This document shows positions 1 through 8,380 of a DNA stretch of 64,000 nucleotides, piece by piece. Location of the stretch: NCBI RefSeq assembly GCF_023072595.1, contig NZ_JALLGK010000010.1, forward strand, positions 124,001 to 188,000, read 5' to 3'. Origin of the DNA: Streptomyces sp. XM4193. Lineage in GTDB: Bacteria > Actinomycetota > Actinomycetes > Streptomycetales > Streptomycetaceae. A program made the position numbers and the translations under genes. Each line of letters begins with the position of its first letter. Within the stretch, counting starts at the first letter, position 1. A model generated the notes under the pieces. It saw nothing but the letters and a program-made list of their open reading frames with translations, had not been told where the DNA came from and made no database searches.

Positions 1-202
1 CCTGGCCGAGGGGGACATGACGCCGGAGTCGTTCGCCGAGCTGACCGCGGCGCTGGACGCGGCCGGGGTGCGGCACAGCACCGAGATCCACCCCGGCACC
101 GTCCACGGCTTCACCATGGCGGACACCGAGGCGTACGACGCCGCCGCCTTCGACCGGCACCGCGACGGCCTGCTGGCGCTCCTGGACCGCACCCTGAGGT
201 GA
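1..202 (+). CDS. Dienelactone hydrolase family protein, C-terminal end (5' truncated by window edge)
   Basis: Only the last 66 or so codons are present; the frame is open from base 2 and ends in TGA at 200-202. The visible HPGTVHGFTM segment, with a His-Gly-Phe about 30 residues before the end, matches the C-terminal catalytic-His region of dienelactone hydrolase-type alpha/beta hydrolases. The nucleophile and acid lie outside the window, so substrate and activity cannot be judged. It converges with nrdJ and is followed by a strong hairpin at 229-263. Confidence 0.75.
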   Translation, partial: LAEGDMTPESFAELTAALDAAGVRHSTEIHPGTVHGFTMADTEAYDAAAFDRHRDGLLALLDRTLR

Positions 203-228
203 CCGCTCGCGGCGCGCAGGTGCGCGGC

Positions 229-263
229 AGAGAGGGAGCCGGCCTGTGGCCGACTCCCTCTCT
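229..263. terminator. Bidirectional hairpin between the hydrolase gene and nrdJ
   Basis: Arms AGAGAGGGAG (229-238) and CTCCCTCTCT (254-263) pair perfectly. An inner CGGCC/GGCCG stem closes on a TGT loop. It lies between two convergent stop codons (202 and 355) and has no U-tract, as is usual for Streptomyces terminators. Confidence 0.8.
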
Positions 264-354
264 CCGGTGCGCTGCTCAGCCGCCGTTCAACGGTGCGAGC
301 GGTTGACGCTCACGAACGCGGCGCGGGCCGGGGCGCGGGCAGCGCCCTCTGCCC

Positions 355-3228
355 TCAGCTGCAGCCGCTGGTGGAGCCGCAGCCTTCGCAGAGGTAGCAG
401 CTGCCTGCGCGGCGCATCTTGGTGCCGCAGGAGAAGCACAGCGGCGCGTCCGCGCTGAGGCCCAACTGCATCTCGGCCAACTCGGTCGAGTTGTGTGCCG
501 CCCCGGTGGATGCGGGTGGCGTGGTGGGCTGCCCGGTGCTCTGCGGCGCCTCGGGGGCGGGCTGGGGCAGGCTGTCCGCCTCCAGGACCTCCTCCGGCTC
601 GTACGAACCGGTCTCCAGGTGGCGCTCGCGCTCGGCCGCGGAGTGGATCCCCAGCGCCGAACGCGTCTCGAACGGCAGGAAGTCCAGGGCGAGACGACGG
701 AAGATGTAGTCGACGATCGACTGCGCCATCCGGACGTCCGGGTCGTCGGTCATTCCTGCCGGCTCGAAGCGCATGTTGGTGAACTTCGAGACGTAGGTCT
801 CCAGCGGAACGCCGTACTGCAGGCCGACCGAGACGGCGATCGAGAAGGCGTCCATCATGCCCGCGAGGGTCGAGCCCTGCTTGGACATCTTCAGGAAGAC
901 CTCGCCCAACCCGTCGTCCGGGTAGGAGTTGGCCGTCATGTACCCCTCGGCGCCACCGACGGTGAACGAGGTGGTGATACCGGGACGGCCCTTGGGCAGC
1001 CGGCGGCGCACCGGACGGTACTCGACGACCTTCTCCGGCTTGGCCTGTGCGGCACCGCTCCCCTCGGACGCGGCGTTCTCCGCCTTGGTGTCCTTGGACT
1101 TGGCGGAGAGCGGCTGGCCGACCTTGCTGTTCTCGACGTACACGGCGAGCGCCTTGGTGCCGAGCTTCCACCCCTGGAGGTAGATCTCCTCGACGTCCTC
1201 GACGGTGCTGGAGCTCGGCATGTTGACCGTCTTGCTGATCGCGCCGCTCAGGAAGGGCTGGGCGGCGGCCATCATCCGCACGTGCCCCATCGGGGAGATG
1301 GAGCGCTCGCCCATGGCGCAGTCGAAGACGCTGTAGTGCTCGGTCTTGAGGCCGGGGGCGTCGACGACGTTCCCGTGGTCGGCGATGTGCGCGACGATCG
1401 CCTCGACCTGCTCGTCCTGGTATCCGAGGCGCTTGAGGGCCTTGGGGACCGTGTTGTTGACGATCTGCATCGAGCCGCCGCCGACGAGCTTCTTGAACTT
1501 GACCAGCGCGAGGTCCGGCTCGACGCCGGTGGTGTCGCAGTCCATCATCAGGCCGATGGTGCCGGTCGGGGCGAGCACGCTGGCCTGGGCGTTGCGGTAG
1601 CCGCTCTTGCGACCGAGCCGCAGAACGTCCTGCCACGCCTCGCTCGCCGCGGCCCAGACGGGGGTGTCCAGGTCGTCGACGCGGGTGGCGGCGTCGTTGG
1701 CGTCGGAGTGCTGCTTCATGACGCGCTTGTGCGCGTCCGCGTTGCGCGCGTAGCCCTCGTACGGGCCGACGACGGCGGCGAGCTCCGCGGACCGGCGGTA
1801 GGAGGTGCCGGTCATCAGCGAGGTGATCGCGCCCGCGAGACCGCGACCGCCGTCGGAGTCGTACGCGTGGCCGGTGGCCATCAGCAGCGCGCCGAGGTTG
1901 GCGTAGCCGATGCCCAACTGCCGGAAGGCGCGGGTGGTTTCACCGATCTTCTCGGTCGGGAAGTCCGCGAAGCAGATCGAGATGTCCATCGCGGTGATGA
2001 CGAGCTCGACGACCTTGGCGAAGCGCTCGGCGTCGAAGGACTGGTTGCCCTCCTCGTCGGCGCGCAGGAACTTCATCAGGTTCAGCGAGGCCAGGTTGCA
2101 CGAGGAGTTGTCCAGGTGCATGTACTCGCTGCACGGGTTGGAGGCGGTGATGCGACCGGACTCCGGCGAGGTGTGCCAGTGGTTGATGGTGTCGTCGTAC
2201 TGGATGCCGGGGTCGGCGCAGACGTGGGCGGCCTCGGCCATCTTGCGGAACAGCGCCCGGGCGTCCACCTCCTCCAGCGCCTCGCCCGTCATCCGGCCGC
2301 GCAGGGAGAACTTCGAGCCCGCTTCGACGGCCTTCATGAAGGCGTCGTTGACCCGGACCGAGTTGTTGGCGTTCTGGTACTGGACGGAGGTGATGTCGTC
2401 CCCGCCGAGGTCCATGTCGAAGCCCGCGTCGCGCAGGGCGCGGATCTTCTCCTCCTCCTTGACCTTCGTCTCGATGAAGGCCTCGATGTCCGGGTGGTCG
2501 ACGTCGAGCACGACCATCTTGGCGGCCCTGCGGGTCGCGCCGCCGGACTTGATGGTGCCGGCGGAGGCGTCCGCGCCGCGCATGAAGGAGACCGGGCCGG
2601 AGGCGTTCCCGCCGGAGGAGAGCAGCTCCTTGGAGGAGCGGATCCGGGAGAGGTTCAGGCCGGCGCCGGAACCGCCCTTGAAGATCATCCCCTCTTCCTT
2701 GTACCAGTCGAGGATCGACTCCATGGAGTCGTCGACGGAGAGGATGAAGCACGCCGAGACCTGCTGCGGCTGCCGGGTGCCGACGTTGAACCAGACCGGG
2801 GAGTTGAAGGCGAAGATCTGGTGCAGAACCGCGTACGCGAGCTCGTGCTCGAAGATCTCGGCGTCCGCCGGGGAGGCGAAGTAGCCGTTCTCCTCACCGG
2901 ACTTGCGGTAGGTCGTGACCACGCGGTCGATGAGCTGACGCAGGCTCGTCTCGCGCTGCGGGGTGCCGACCGCGCCGCGGAAGTACTTGCTGGTCACGAT
3001 GTTGGCGGCGTTCACCGACCAGAACTCGGGGAACTCGACGCCCCGCTGCTCGAAGTTGACCGAGCCGTCCCGCCAGTTGGTCATGACGACGTCGCGCCGC
3101 TCCCAGACCACCTCGTCGTACGGGTGCACACCGGGAGTGGTGTGGATGCGCTCCACGCGCAGCCCCTTGCTCGCCTTGCCGCCCTTGGTACGGGAACTCC
3201 GTGCCGGGCCGCTCGTCGTCTCAGTCAT
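355..3228 (-). CDS. nrdJ: Vitamin B12-dependent (class II) ribonucleoside-diphosphate reductase
   Basis: Adenosylcobalamin-dependent reductase that makes deoxyribonucleotides without oxygen-dependent radical generation. The protein is about 957 residues. It carries the glycine-rich GGSGAGLNLS segment, a Cys in SACFILSVDDSM, the NPCSEY motif holding the expected thiyl-radical Cys, and a Cys-rich tail (CFSCGTKMRRAGSCYLCEGC) typical of the dithiol-relay end of class II enzymes. The ATG at 3228 is chosen because GGGAGGCGG sits just upstream; an ATG seven codons earlier (3249) lacks such a site. It follows nrdR after about 117 bp and is probably cotranscribed with it. The corrinoid importer at 14.6-17.5 kb could supply its cofactor. 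Confidence 0.97.
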   Translation of the reverse strand: MTETTSGPARSSRTKGGKASKGLRVERIHTTPGVHPYDEVVWERRDVVMTNWRDGSVNFEQRGVEFPEFWSVNAANIVTSKYFRGAVGTPQRETSLRQLIDRVVTTYRKSGEENGYFASPADAEIFEHELAYAVLHQIFAFNSPVWFNVGTRQPQQVSACFILSVDDSMESILDWYKEEGMIFKGGSGAGLNLSRIRSSKELLSSGGNASGPVSFMRGADASAGTIKSGGATRRAAKMVVLDVDHPDIEAFIETKVKEEEKIRALRDAGFDMDLGGDDITSVQYQNANNSVRVNDAFMKAVEAGSKFSLRGRMTGEALEEVDARALFRKMAEAAHVCADPGIQYDDTINHWHTSPESGRITASNPCSEYMHLDNSSCNLASLNLMKFLRADEEGNQSFDAERFAKVVELVITAMDISICFADFPTEKIGETTRAFRQLGIGYANLGALLMATGHAYDSDGGRGLAGAITSLMTGTSYRRSAELAAVVGPYEGYARNADAHKRVMKQHSDANDAATRVDDLDTPVWAAASEAWQDVLRLGRKSGYRNAQASVLAPTGTIGLMMDCDTTGVEPDLALVKFKKLVGGGSMQIVNNTVPKALKRLGYQDEQVEAIVAHIADHGNVVDAPGLKTEHYSVFDCAMGERSISPMGHVRMMAAAQPFLSGAISKTVNMPSSSTVEDVEEIYLQGWKLGTKALAVYVENSKVGQPLSAKSKDTKAENAASEGSGAAQAKPEKVVEYRPVRRRLPKGRPGITTSFTVGGAEGYMTANSYPDDGLGEVFLKMSKQGSTLAGMMDAFSIAVSVGLQYGVPLETYVSKFTNMRFEPAGMTDDPDVRMAQSIVDYIFRRLALDFLPFETRSALGIHSAAERERHLETGSYEPEEVLEADSLPQPAPEAPQSTGQPTTPPASTGAAHNSTELAEMQLGLSADAPLCFSCGTKMRRAGSCYLCEGCGSTSGCS

Positions 3229-3345
3229 TCCGCCTCCCTGTGCAGGCATAACGCCCTGTGTGCCCCGGAACTTCCCGGATCACAAGTTGTTTCTGATCGG
3301 CGGGGCCACTCAGTGGTCCCGGGCTGCGCCGCGCGTACGGCGCAG

Positions 3346-3879
3346 TCAGTCCGCGGTCGCCGGACGGGCCGGGCGCGCGGCACTCGCGGCAGGGGCTCCG
3401 TCGCCCCCGCCGGTGGTCGGGGCCGGGCTCTCGTCGTGCCCGGCCCTCAGCTCCTCGATCGCCGCCTCGAAGTCCTCCAACGAGTCGAACGCCCGGTAGA
3501 CGGACGCGAATCGGAGGTAGGCGACCACGTCCAGCTCACGCAGCGGGCCGAGTATGGCCAGCCCGACGTCGTGAGTGGACAGCTCGGCACTGCCGGTGCC
3601 GCGCACGGCCTCCTCGACGCGCTGGCCGAGCTGGGCCAGTGCGTCCTCGGTGACCGGGCGCCCCTGACAGGCCTTGCGCACTCCGGCGATGACCTTGTCA
3701 CGGCTGAACGGCTCGGTGACCCCGCTGCGCTTGATCACGGTGAGTGAGGCGTTCTCCAGCGTGGTGAAACGGCGGGCGCAGTGCGGGCACTGGCGGCGAC
3801 GCCGGATCGCGGTGCCGTCATCGGCGGTCCTGCTGTCCACCACGCGGCTGTCGGGGTGCCTGCAGAAGGGGCAGTGCAT
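3346..3879 (-). CDS. nrdR: NrdR, ATP/dATP-sensing transcriptional repressor of ribonucleotide reductase genes
   Basis: 177 residues, the expected size. The N-terminus MHCPFCRHPDSRVVDSR followed by a second C-x2-C pair (RRQCPHCARRFTT) is the zinc-ribbon DNA-binding domain. The rest is the ATP-cone that senses ATP and dATP. The ATG at 3879 is fixed by the family N-terminus; the upstream open frame to 4206 is not part of the gene. It is the first gene of nrdR-nrdJ. Two NrdR-box-like palindromes about 125-170 bp upstream suggest autoregulation of the operon. Confidence 0.97.
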   Translation of the reverse strand: MHCPFCRHPDSRVVDSRTADDGTAIRRRRQCPHCARRFTTLENASLTVIKRSGVTEPFSRDKVIAGVRKACQGRPVTEDALAQLGQRVEEAVRGTGSAELSTHDVGLAILGPLRELDVVAYLRFASVYRAFDSLEDFEAAIEELRAGHDESPAPTTGGGDGAPAASAARPARPATAD

Positions 3880-4003
3880 GGCTTCCCCACCCTTTCTCAC
3901 CCTCGCCGGCGCAGCATGACGTGACAGCTCCCCCGCCGAACGAGCAGCGGGGTGGAACGTGCCCCCAGCATAGGCGATCCCCGCCGCCGAACGGAGCAGG
4001 GGA

Positions 4004-4050
4004 CCACTACTTGTGGTGGCTCGCGCCAATCTAACCACTAGATCTGGGGT
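4004..4050 (-). promoter_or_regulatory. Tandem NrdR boxes upstream of nrdR-nrdJ
   Basis: Two 16-bp sites at 4004-4019 (ccaCTAcTTgTgGtgg) and 4035-4050 (ccaCTAgATcTgGggt) both fit the NrdR pattern acaCwAtATaTwGtgt. Their centres are 31 bp apart, three helical turns, which is the spacing described for paired NrdR boxes. They lie in the divergent nrdR/lexA spacer, closer to nrdR. Confidence 0.85.
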
Positions 4051-4292
4051 CGCAACCCACGGGACACGCCCGGCGTGTCGCCGTCTCCCGAATCCGCCCC
4101 ACGGCCCGCAGGAGGCCGCCGCGAGCCCCGGCGCCACCCTCCCGCGGGCAGCGGCGAACCCCCTGCGGCCGCGGAGACGGAGTGCCCATGGGGCGCGATC
4201 CGGCACACGGAGCGAGCCGCCTCAACTCCCGTGCGGGGGCGGCGACATACACCTTCACCCGCACCGGTGGCCACCGAAACGACACATTTCAC

Positions 4293-4308
4293 TCGAACGT
4301 GTGTTTGG
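4293..4308 (+). promoter_or_regulatory. LexA (SOS) box upstream of lexA
   Basis: TCGAACGTGTGTTTGG matches the actinobacterial LexA consensus TCGAAC-N4-GTTCGA with the left half intact and a degenerate right half. It lies about 62 bp upstream of the lexA GTG, as expected for autorepression. The rest of the 3880-4369 spacer holds the NrdR boxes and no further gene. Confidence 0.88.
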
Positions 4309-4369
4309 CGCAACCTTTCGAAAGCAACTACCGTTGCGACTAGGGAGAACCGCTTGAGAAGGGGCCGAC

Positions 4370-5176
4370 GTGACCACGACCGCAGACAGTGCCAGCATCG
4401 CCGCGCAGCAGCGTTCCGGCAGGGACCATCGCGACCTCCCGGAGCACTTTACGGGTGAGGAGTCCACCGACGGCGACGAGGGCGCCCCGCCTCCCCGACC
4501 CGGCCGCTCCCTGCCCGGCCGACCCCCCGGGATCCGAGCGGACAGCTCGGGGCTGACGGACCGGCAGCGCCGCGTCATCGAGGTCATCCGCGATTCGGTG
4601 CAGCGGCGCGGCTACCCGCCGTCCATGCGCGAGATCGGCCAGGCGGTCGGGCTCTCCAGCACCTCCTCGGTCGCACACCAGCTGATGGCTCTGGAGCGCA
4701 AGGGCTTCCTGCGGCGCGACCCGCACCGTCCGAGGGCGTACGAGGTGCGCGGTTCGGACACTCCGGCCAGCGCCCAGACCGCGGACACCACGGGCAAGCC
4801 CGCCGCTTCCTACGTCCCGCTGGTGGGCCGGATCGCCGCGGGCGGCCCGATCCTGGCGGAGGAGTCCGTCGAGGACGTCTTCCCCCTCCCCCGTCAACTC
4901 GTCGGCGACGGAGAGCTGTTCGTCCTGAAGGTCGTGGGCGACTCCATGATCGAGGCGGCCATCTGCGACGGCGACTGGGTCACCGTCCGCCGTCAGCCGG
5001 TCGCGGAGAACGGCGACATCGTCGCTGCCATGCTGGACGGCGAGGCGACCGTCAAGCGCTTCAAGCGCGAGGACGGCCATGTCTGGCTGCTCCCGCAGAA
5101 CGCCGCGTACCAGCCGATCCCCGGCGACGAAGCCACCATCCTCGGCAAGGTGGTCGCGGTGATGCGCCGCGTCTGA
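4370..5176 (+). CDS. lexA: LexA repressor, SOS regulator
   Basis: 268 residues from GTG. A streptomycete-type N-terminal extension of about 60 residues precedes the winged-helix DNA-binding domain (recognition region PSMREIGQAVGLSSTSS, about 84-100). The Ala-Gly autocleavage bond is A157-G158 in GRIAAGGP. The S24-type catalytic dyad is Ser192 (GDSMIE) and Lys229 (ATVKRF). RecA filaments, from recA at 45.5 kb in this window, stimulate the self-cleavage. It is divergent from nrdRJ, and a hairpin at 5294-5328 separates it from the convergent helicase gene. Confidence 0.98.
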   Translation: MTTTADSASIAAQQRSGRDHRDLPEHFTGEESTDGDEGAPPPRPGRSLPGRPPGIRADSSGLTDRQRRVIEVIRDSVQRRGYPPSMREIGQAVGLSSTSSVAHQLMALERKGFLRRDPHRPRAYEVRGSDTPASAQTADTTGKPAASYVPLVGRIAAGGPILAEESVEDVFPLPRQLVGDGELFVLKVVGDSMIEAAICDGDWVTVRRQPVAENGDIVAAMLDGEATVKRFKREDGHVWLLPQNAAYQPIPGDEATILGKVVAVMRRV

Positions 5177-5293
5177 CGGCGATGCGCGGTCCGCGGCGCC
5201 CTCCTCTCCCTGAGCGGCGCCGCGCACTCCCCGTGCCCCGGCCCGCTCGGCCGGGCGTGGAACGGAGCCGCGAGCCCGTCGTCGCCCCCCTAC

Positions 5294-5328
5294 CGGACCC
5301 CGAGACCTCTGCGCCGGCTCGGGGTCCG
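5294..5328. terminator. Bidirectional hairpin between lexA and the DinG-like helicase gene
   Basis: Perfect 11-bp arms CGGACCCCGAG (5294-5304) and CTCGGGGTCCG (5318-5328) flank a 13-nt loop, in the spacer of two convergent genes. Confidence 0.8.
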
Positions 5329-5428
5329 TCGCTGTGCGCACCCCGGGCCCGGACTTCGCCGCGGCGCGCTCGGTCCGGGCCGAGACCCCCACGGCGGGCC
5401 GGGCGGCAGCCCTGCGACGGCGGCGCGC

Positions 5429-7429
5429 TCAGCCCGTGGTGGCTTTGCGTGCGGACTCGTCGATGGCGGCAAGTGAGCGCCGCACCTGGTTGCGGTCCGT
5501 GGTGTACCAGAAGTCCGGCATGGACGCCCGCAGGAAACTCCCGTACCGCGCCTTCGCGAGCCTGGGGTCCAGCACCGCGACCACTCCGCGGTCCCCCGAG
5601 GCGCGGATGAGACGGCCGGCGCCCTGCGCCATCAGCAGCGCCGCGTGGGTCGCGGCGACCGCCATGAAGCCGTTTCCCCCGCCTTCCTCCACCGCCTTCT
5701 GGCGAGCGGCCATCAGCGGGTCGTCCGGGCGCGGGAACGGCACCCGGTCCATGACGACCAACTGGCAGCCCGCGCCGGGCACATCGACGCCCTGCCACAG
5801 CGACAGCGTGCCGAAGAGGCAGGTGCGGTCGTCCTCGGCGAACCTGCGGATCAACTCGCCGAGCGTCTCCTCTCCCTGGAGGAGCACCGGTACGTCGAGT
5901 CTGCCGCGCAGCTCCTCCGCGGCGAGCTGCGCGGCGCGCATCGAGGAGAACAGCCCGAGAGTGCGTCCTCCCGCGGCTTCCACCAGCTCGGACAGCTCTG
6001 CGAGCATGTCGGTGCGGCTGCCCTCGCGGCCGGGCGTGGCGAGGTGCTGAGCGACGTAGAGGATGCCCTGCTTGCGGTAGTCGAACGGCGAACCGACGTC
6101 CAGGCCACGCCAGTCGGGCAGGTCCTCGCTCTGCTTGCCCTCCGGGCCGAGGCCGAGCGAGGCGCCCACGCCGTTGAAGTCTCCGCCGAGCTTGAGGGTC
6201 GCGGAGGTGAGGATCACCGTGCGCTCGGTGAACAGCTTCTCCCGGAGCAGGCCCGACACGGACAGCGGCGCCACCCGCAGCGAGGCGCCGAACCGGTCGT
6301 GGCGCTCGTACCAGATCACGTCGTACTCGGAGGCGGCGACGACCCGCTCGGCGACGGTGTGGACGTTCTCCACCGAGGCGAGAGCCTGCTTGCGCACCGC
6401 GTCCTCGTCGGTGACGGATCTGTCGCGGGTGTTGCCGAGCGCGGTGATGCAGGTGCGCGCGGCGTCCCGGAGGGCCATCAGCACCTGGGCGAGGTCCTCG
6501 GGAACGGTCTCCAGGCGTCCGGGCAGGGCGAGTTCCATCTGGCGCTCGAAGCCCTCGGCCGCGGTCTGGAGCTGGTCGGCGGCCTTCTCGTCGATCAGCT
6601 TCGCGGCCCGGCGCACCGCTCGGTTGACCGCGCCGGGTGTGAGCTCGCCGGTCGCCACGCCGGTGACCCGGGAGACCAGCTCGTGCGCCTCGTCGACGAT
6701 CAGCAGGTCGTGGTCGGGGAGGATCGGCGCACCCTCGATCGCGTCGATCGCCAGCAGCGCGTGGTTGGTGACGACGACCTCGGCGAGCTTGGCGCGCTCC
6801 CTGGCGGCCTCGGCGAAACAGTCGGCGCCGTAAGCGCACTTGGAGGCGCCCAGACATTCGCGCGAGGCGACCGAGACCTGCGACCAGGCCCGGTCGGAGA
6901 CGCCCGGCCGCAGATCGTCGCGGTCTCCGGTCTCGGTGTCGTCGGACCAGTCGCGGATGCGCAGCAGGTCCTGACCGAGCTTGCTGCTCGGACCGCCCTG
7001 CGGCTGGGAGGCGGCCTCGAACGGGTCGAAGAGGCTGTCCTCGTCCTCCTTGGGCACGCCCTCGTGGAGCCTGTGCAGACAGAGGTAGTTGGATCTGCCC
7101 TTGAGCATGGCGAACTCGGCACGACGACCCAGCAACGGCTGGAGCGCCTCGACCGTGCGCGGCAGATCGCGCTCCACCAGCTGGCGCTGCAGCGCCAGCG
7201 TCGCCGTCGCGACCACCACCCGCTCGGTCTGCGCGAGCGCGGGCACCAGATAACCCAGCGATTTGCCGGTCCCGGTGCCGGCCTGCACCAGCCGGTGGCT
7301 GCCGTCCTCGACGGCCTGCGCGACCGCCTCCGCCATGGCGACCTGACCGGGCCGCTCGGTGCCTTTGACCGCGTGGACCGCGGCCTGGAGAAGTGCGGTC
7401 AGATCCGGGCCGCCTGCTGCTGTGCTCAT
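5429..7429 (-). CDS. DinG/YoaA-family superfamily 2 ATP-dependent DNA helicase
   Basis: 666 residues. Walker A is AGTGTGKS near residue 56 and the DEAH box is in LIVDEAHEL. Cysteines in NYLCLHRL, ECLGASKC and GADCF are placed like the four iron-sulfur ligands of XPD/DinG helicases, so a [4Fe-4S] cluster is inferred. C-terminal motifs include SATLKLGG and the QGxGRLIR arginine-finger region. The likely role is 5'-3' unwinding during repair. It is convergent with lexA, and no LexA box was seen in its upstream spacer (7430-7632). DinG and YoaA subfamilies cannot be separated by eye. Confidence 0.93.
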   Translation of the reverse strand: MSTAAGGPDLTALLQAAVHAVKGTERPGQVAMAEAVAQAVEDGSHRLVQAGTGTGKSLGYLVPALAQTERVVVATATLALQRQLVERDLPRTVEALQPLLGRRAEFAMLKGRSNYLCLHRLHEGVPKEDEDSLFDPFEAASQPQGGPSSKLGQDLLRIRDWSDDTETGDRDDLRPGVSDRAWSQVSVASRECLGASKCAYGADCFAEAARERAKLAEVVVTNHALLAIDAIEGAPILPDHDLLIVDEAHELVSRVTGVATGELTPGAVNRAVRRAAKLIDEKAADQLQTAAEGFERQMELALPGRLETVPEDLAQVLMALRDAARTCITALGNTRDRSVTDEDAVRKQALASVENVHTVAERVVAASEYDVIWYERHDRFGASLRVAPLSVSGLLREKLFTERTVILTSATLKLGGDFNGVGASLGLGPEGKQSEDLPDWRGLDVGSPFDYRKQGILYVAQHLATPGREGSRTDMLAELSELVEAAGGRTLGLFSSMRAAQLAAEELRGRLDVPVLLQGEETLGELIRRFAEDDRTCLFGTLSLWQGVDVPGAGCQLVVMDRVPFPRPDDPLMAARQKAVEEGGGNGFMAVAATHAALLMAQGAGRLIRASGDRGVVAVLDPRLAKARYGSFLRASMPDFWYTTDRNQVRRSLAAIDESARKATTG

Positions 7430-7632
7430 AGGGCCGTCAGCTTACGCGGGGCCTCTGACAACAGCGGCCGTACGGCGATTTCGCCGGTCTCCGGCGCGGG
7501 GCGGGCGAGTTGTCCCGGCACCGGCACCTGCCCCGGCCGACGGACCGCCGGGGCGGGACGGGCGCAGGGCGGGGCGCAGGGCCGGCGCGGCAAGTCGTGG
7601 ACGGCCGTGGGCGGCGGGGGCTCCCCGGCCGG

Positions 7633-8370
7633 TCACAGCCGGTGGCGGTGGGCGCGGTCGTGCACCATGATCGCGGCCCGCTTGCCCGGCAGGTACGCCT
7701 CCGCGCCGAACCGGAAGCCCGCGCCAAGAAAGGCCGCCACCGACGGGGTGTTGGTGATGTCCGGCTCCGCCAGCACCCGGCGGCAGGCGGGCCGGTGGTC
7801 GAGCACCAGGGCGGCGACGGTGCGCAGCAGCGCGGTGCCCAGGCCCCTGCCCCGTCGTTCCGCGGGCCCGACCAGCAGATGGACGCCGGTGTCGTGCGGC
7901 TGGACCGGGAAGCTGCGGGCGAGCGGGTCGAGATCGGCGCGGTAGAGCTCCCAGTAGCTCATGGGCACGCCGTCCAGCAGGCCGAGGCAGGGGACGCTGC
8001 GCCCGTCACCCGAGAGCTGCGGCGCGAGGTGTTCCCGTACGCGCTCCTCGTCTCCGGCCAGCTCCCAGTAGCGGGCGACGGCGGGGTCGTTCATCCACTC
8101 CGTGAGGAGCCCGAGGTCTCGTTCCGGGCGGACCGGGGCGAGTTGGAAGGCGGCACCCTCGCCGAGAACGACGGGCGGCCAGCTGTGCACCGAGTCGAGG
8201 AGGTCGGTGGGGTCGGCCAGCAGCGGCGCCCGGCGCGGCGCGGACTGTCCGGGAGGGGCCGACTCGCCGTCGGGCTCGAGGAGTTCGGGCGGCAGCTCGA
8301 CCTCCAGCGTGTCGTCCTCGCTGGGGTCGGGCGGCAGTTCGGCGGCGGGTGCGGGGTCGAAGGCAGTCAT
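7633..8370 (-). CDS. GNAT acetyltransferase of the siderophore (IucB/RhbD-like) type
   Basis: 245 residues from ATG at 8370, 10 bp after the stop of the NIS synthetase gene, so probably translationally coupled. The N-terminal 55 residues are Pro/Glu-rich and look disordered. The GNAT fold follows, with ERDLGLLTEWMNDPAVARYW and the acetyl-CoA loop GPAERRGRGLGTALL; LAEPDITNTPSVAAFLGAGF is the typical C-terminal part. In siderophore pathways such enzymes acylate an N-hydroxylated diamine before NIS condensation. No hydroxylase or decarboxylase lies next to it here, so its substrate is open. Confidence 0.88.
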   Translation of the reverse strand: MTAFDPAPAAELPPDPSEDDTLEVELPPELLEPDGESAPPGQSAPRRAPLLADPTDLLDSVHSWPPVVLGEGAAFQLAPVRPERDLGLLTEWMNDPAVARYWELAGDEERVREHLAPQLSGDGRSVPCLGLLDGVPMSYWELYRADLDPLARSFPVQPHDTGVHLLVGPAERRGRGLGTALLRTVAALVLDHRPACRRVLAEPDITNTPSVAAFLGAGFRFGAEAYLPGKRAAIMVHDRAHRHRL

Positions 8371-8380
8371 CGGTCGTCGT

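Noticed and set aside
493..3747. A 1084-codon open frame on the plus strand opposite nrdJ
   Set aside because: It is antisense to a clearly conserved reductase gene, Arg/Val/Asp-rich with no recognisable domain, and typical of mirror frames in GC-rich DNA.
3880..4369. A cobalamin riboswitch before nrdR-nrdJ
   Set aside because: None of the B12-box, GCCACTG-type or GGTGNGAATCCG-type blocks occurs here; only NrdR and LexA sites are visible.
5645..7945. A 766-codon open frame opposite the DinG-like helicase
   Set aside because: Same cause: composition mirrors the sense gene, and no family motif or ribosome site is present.
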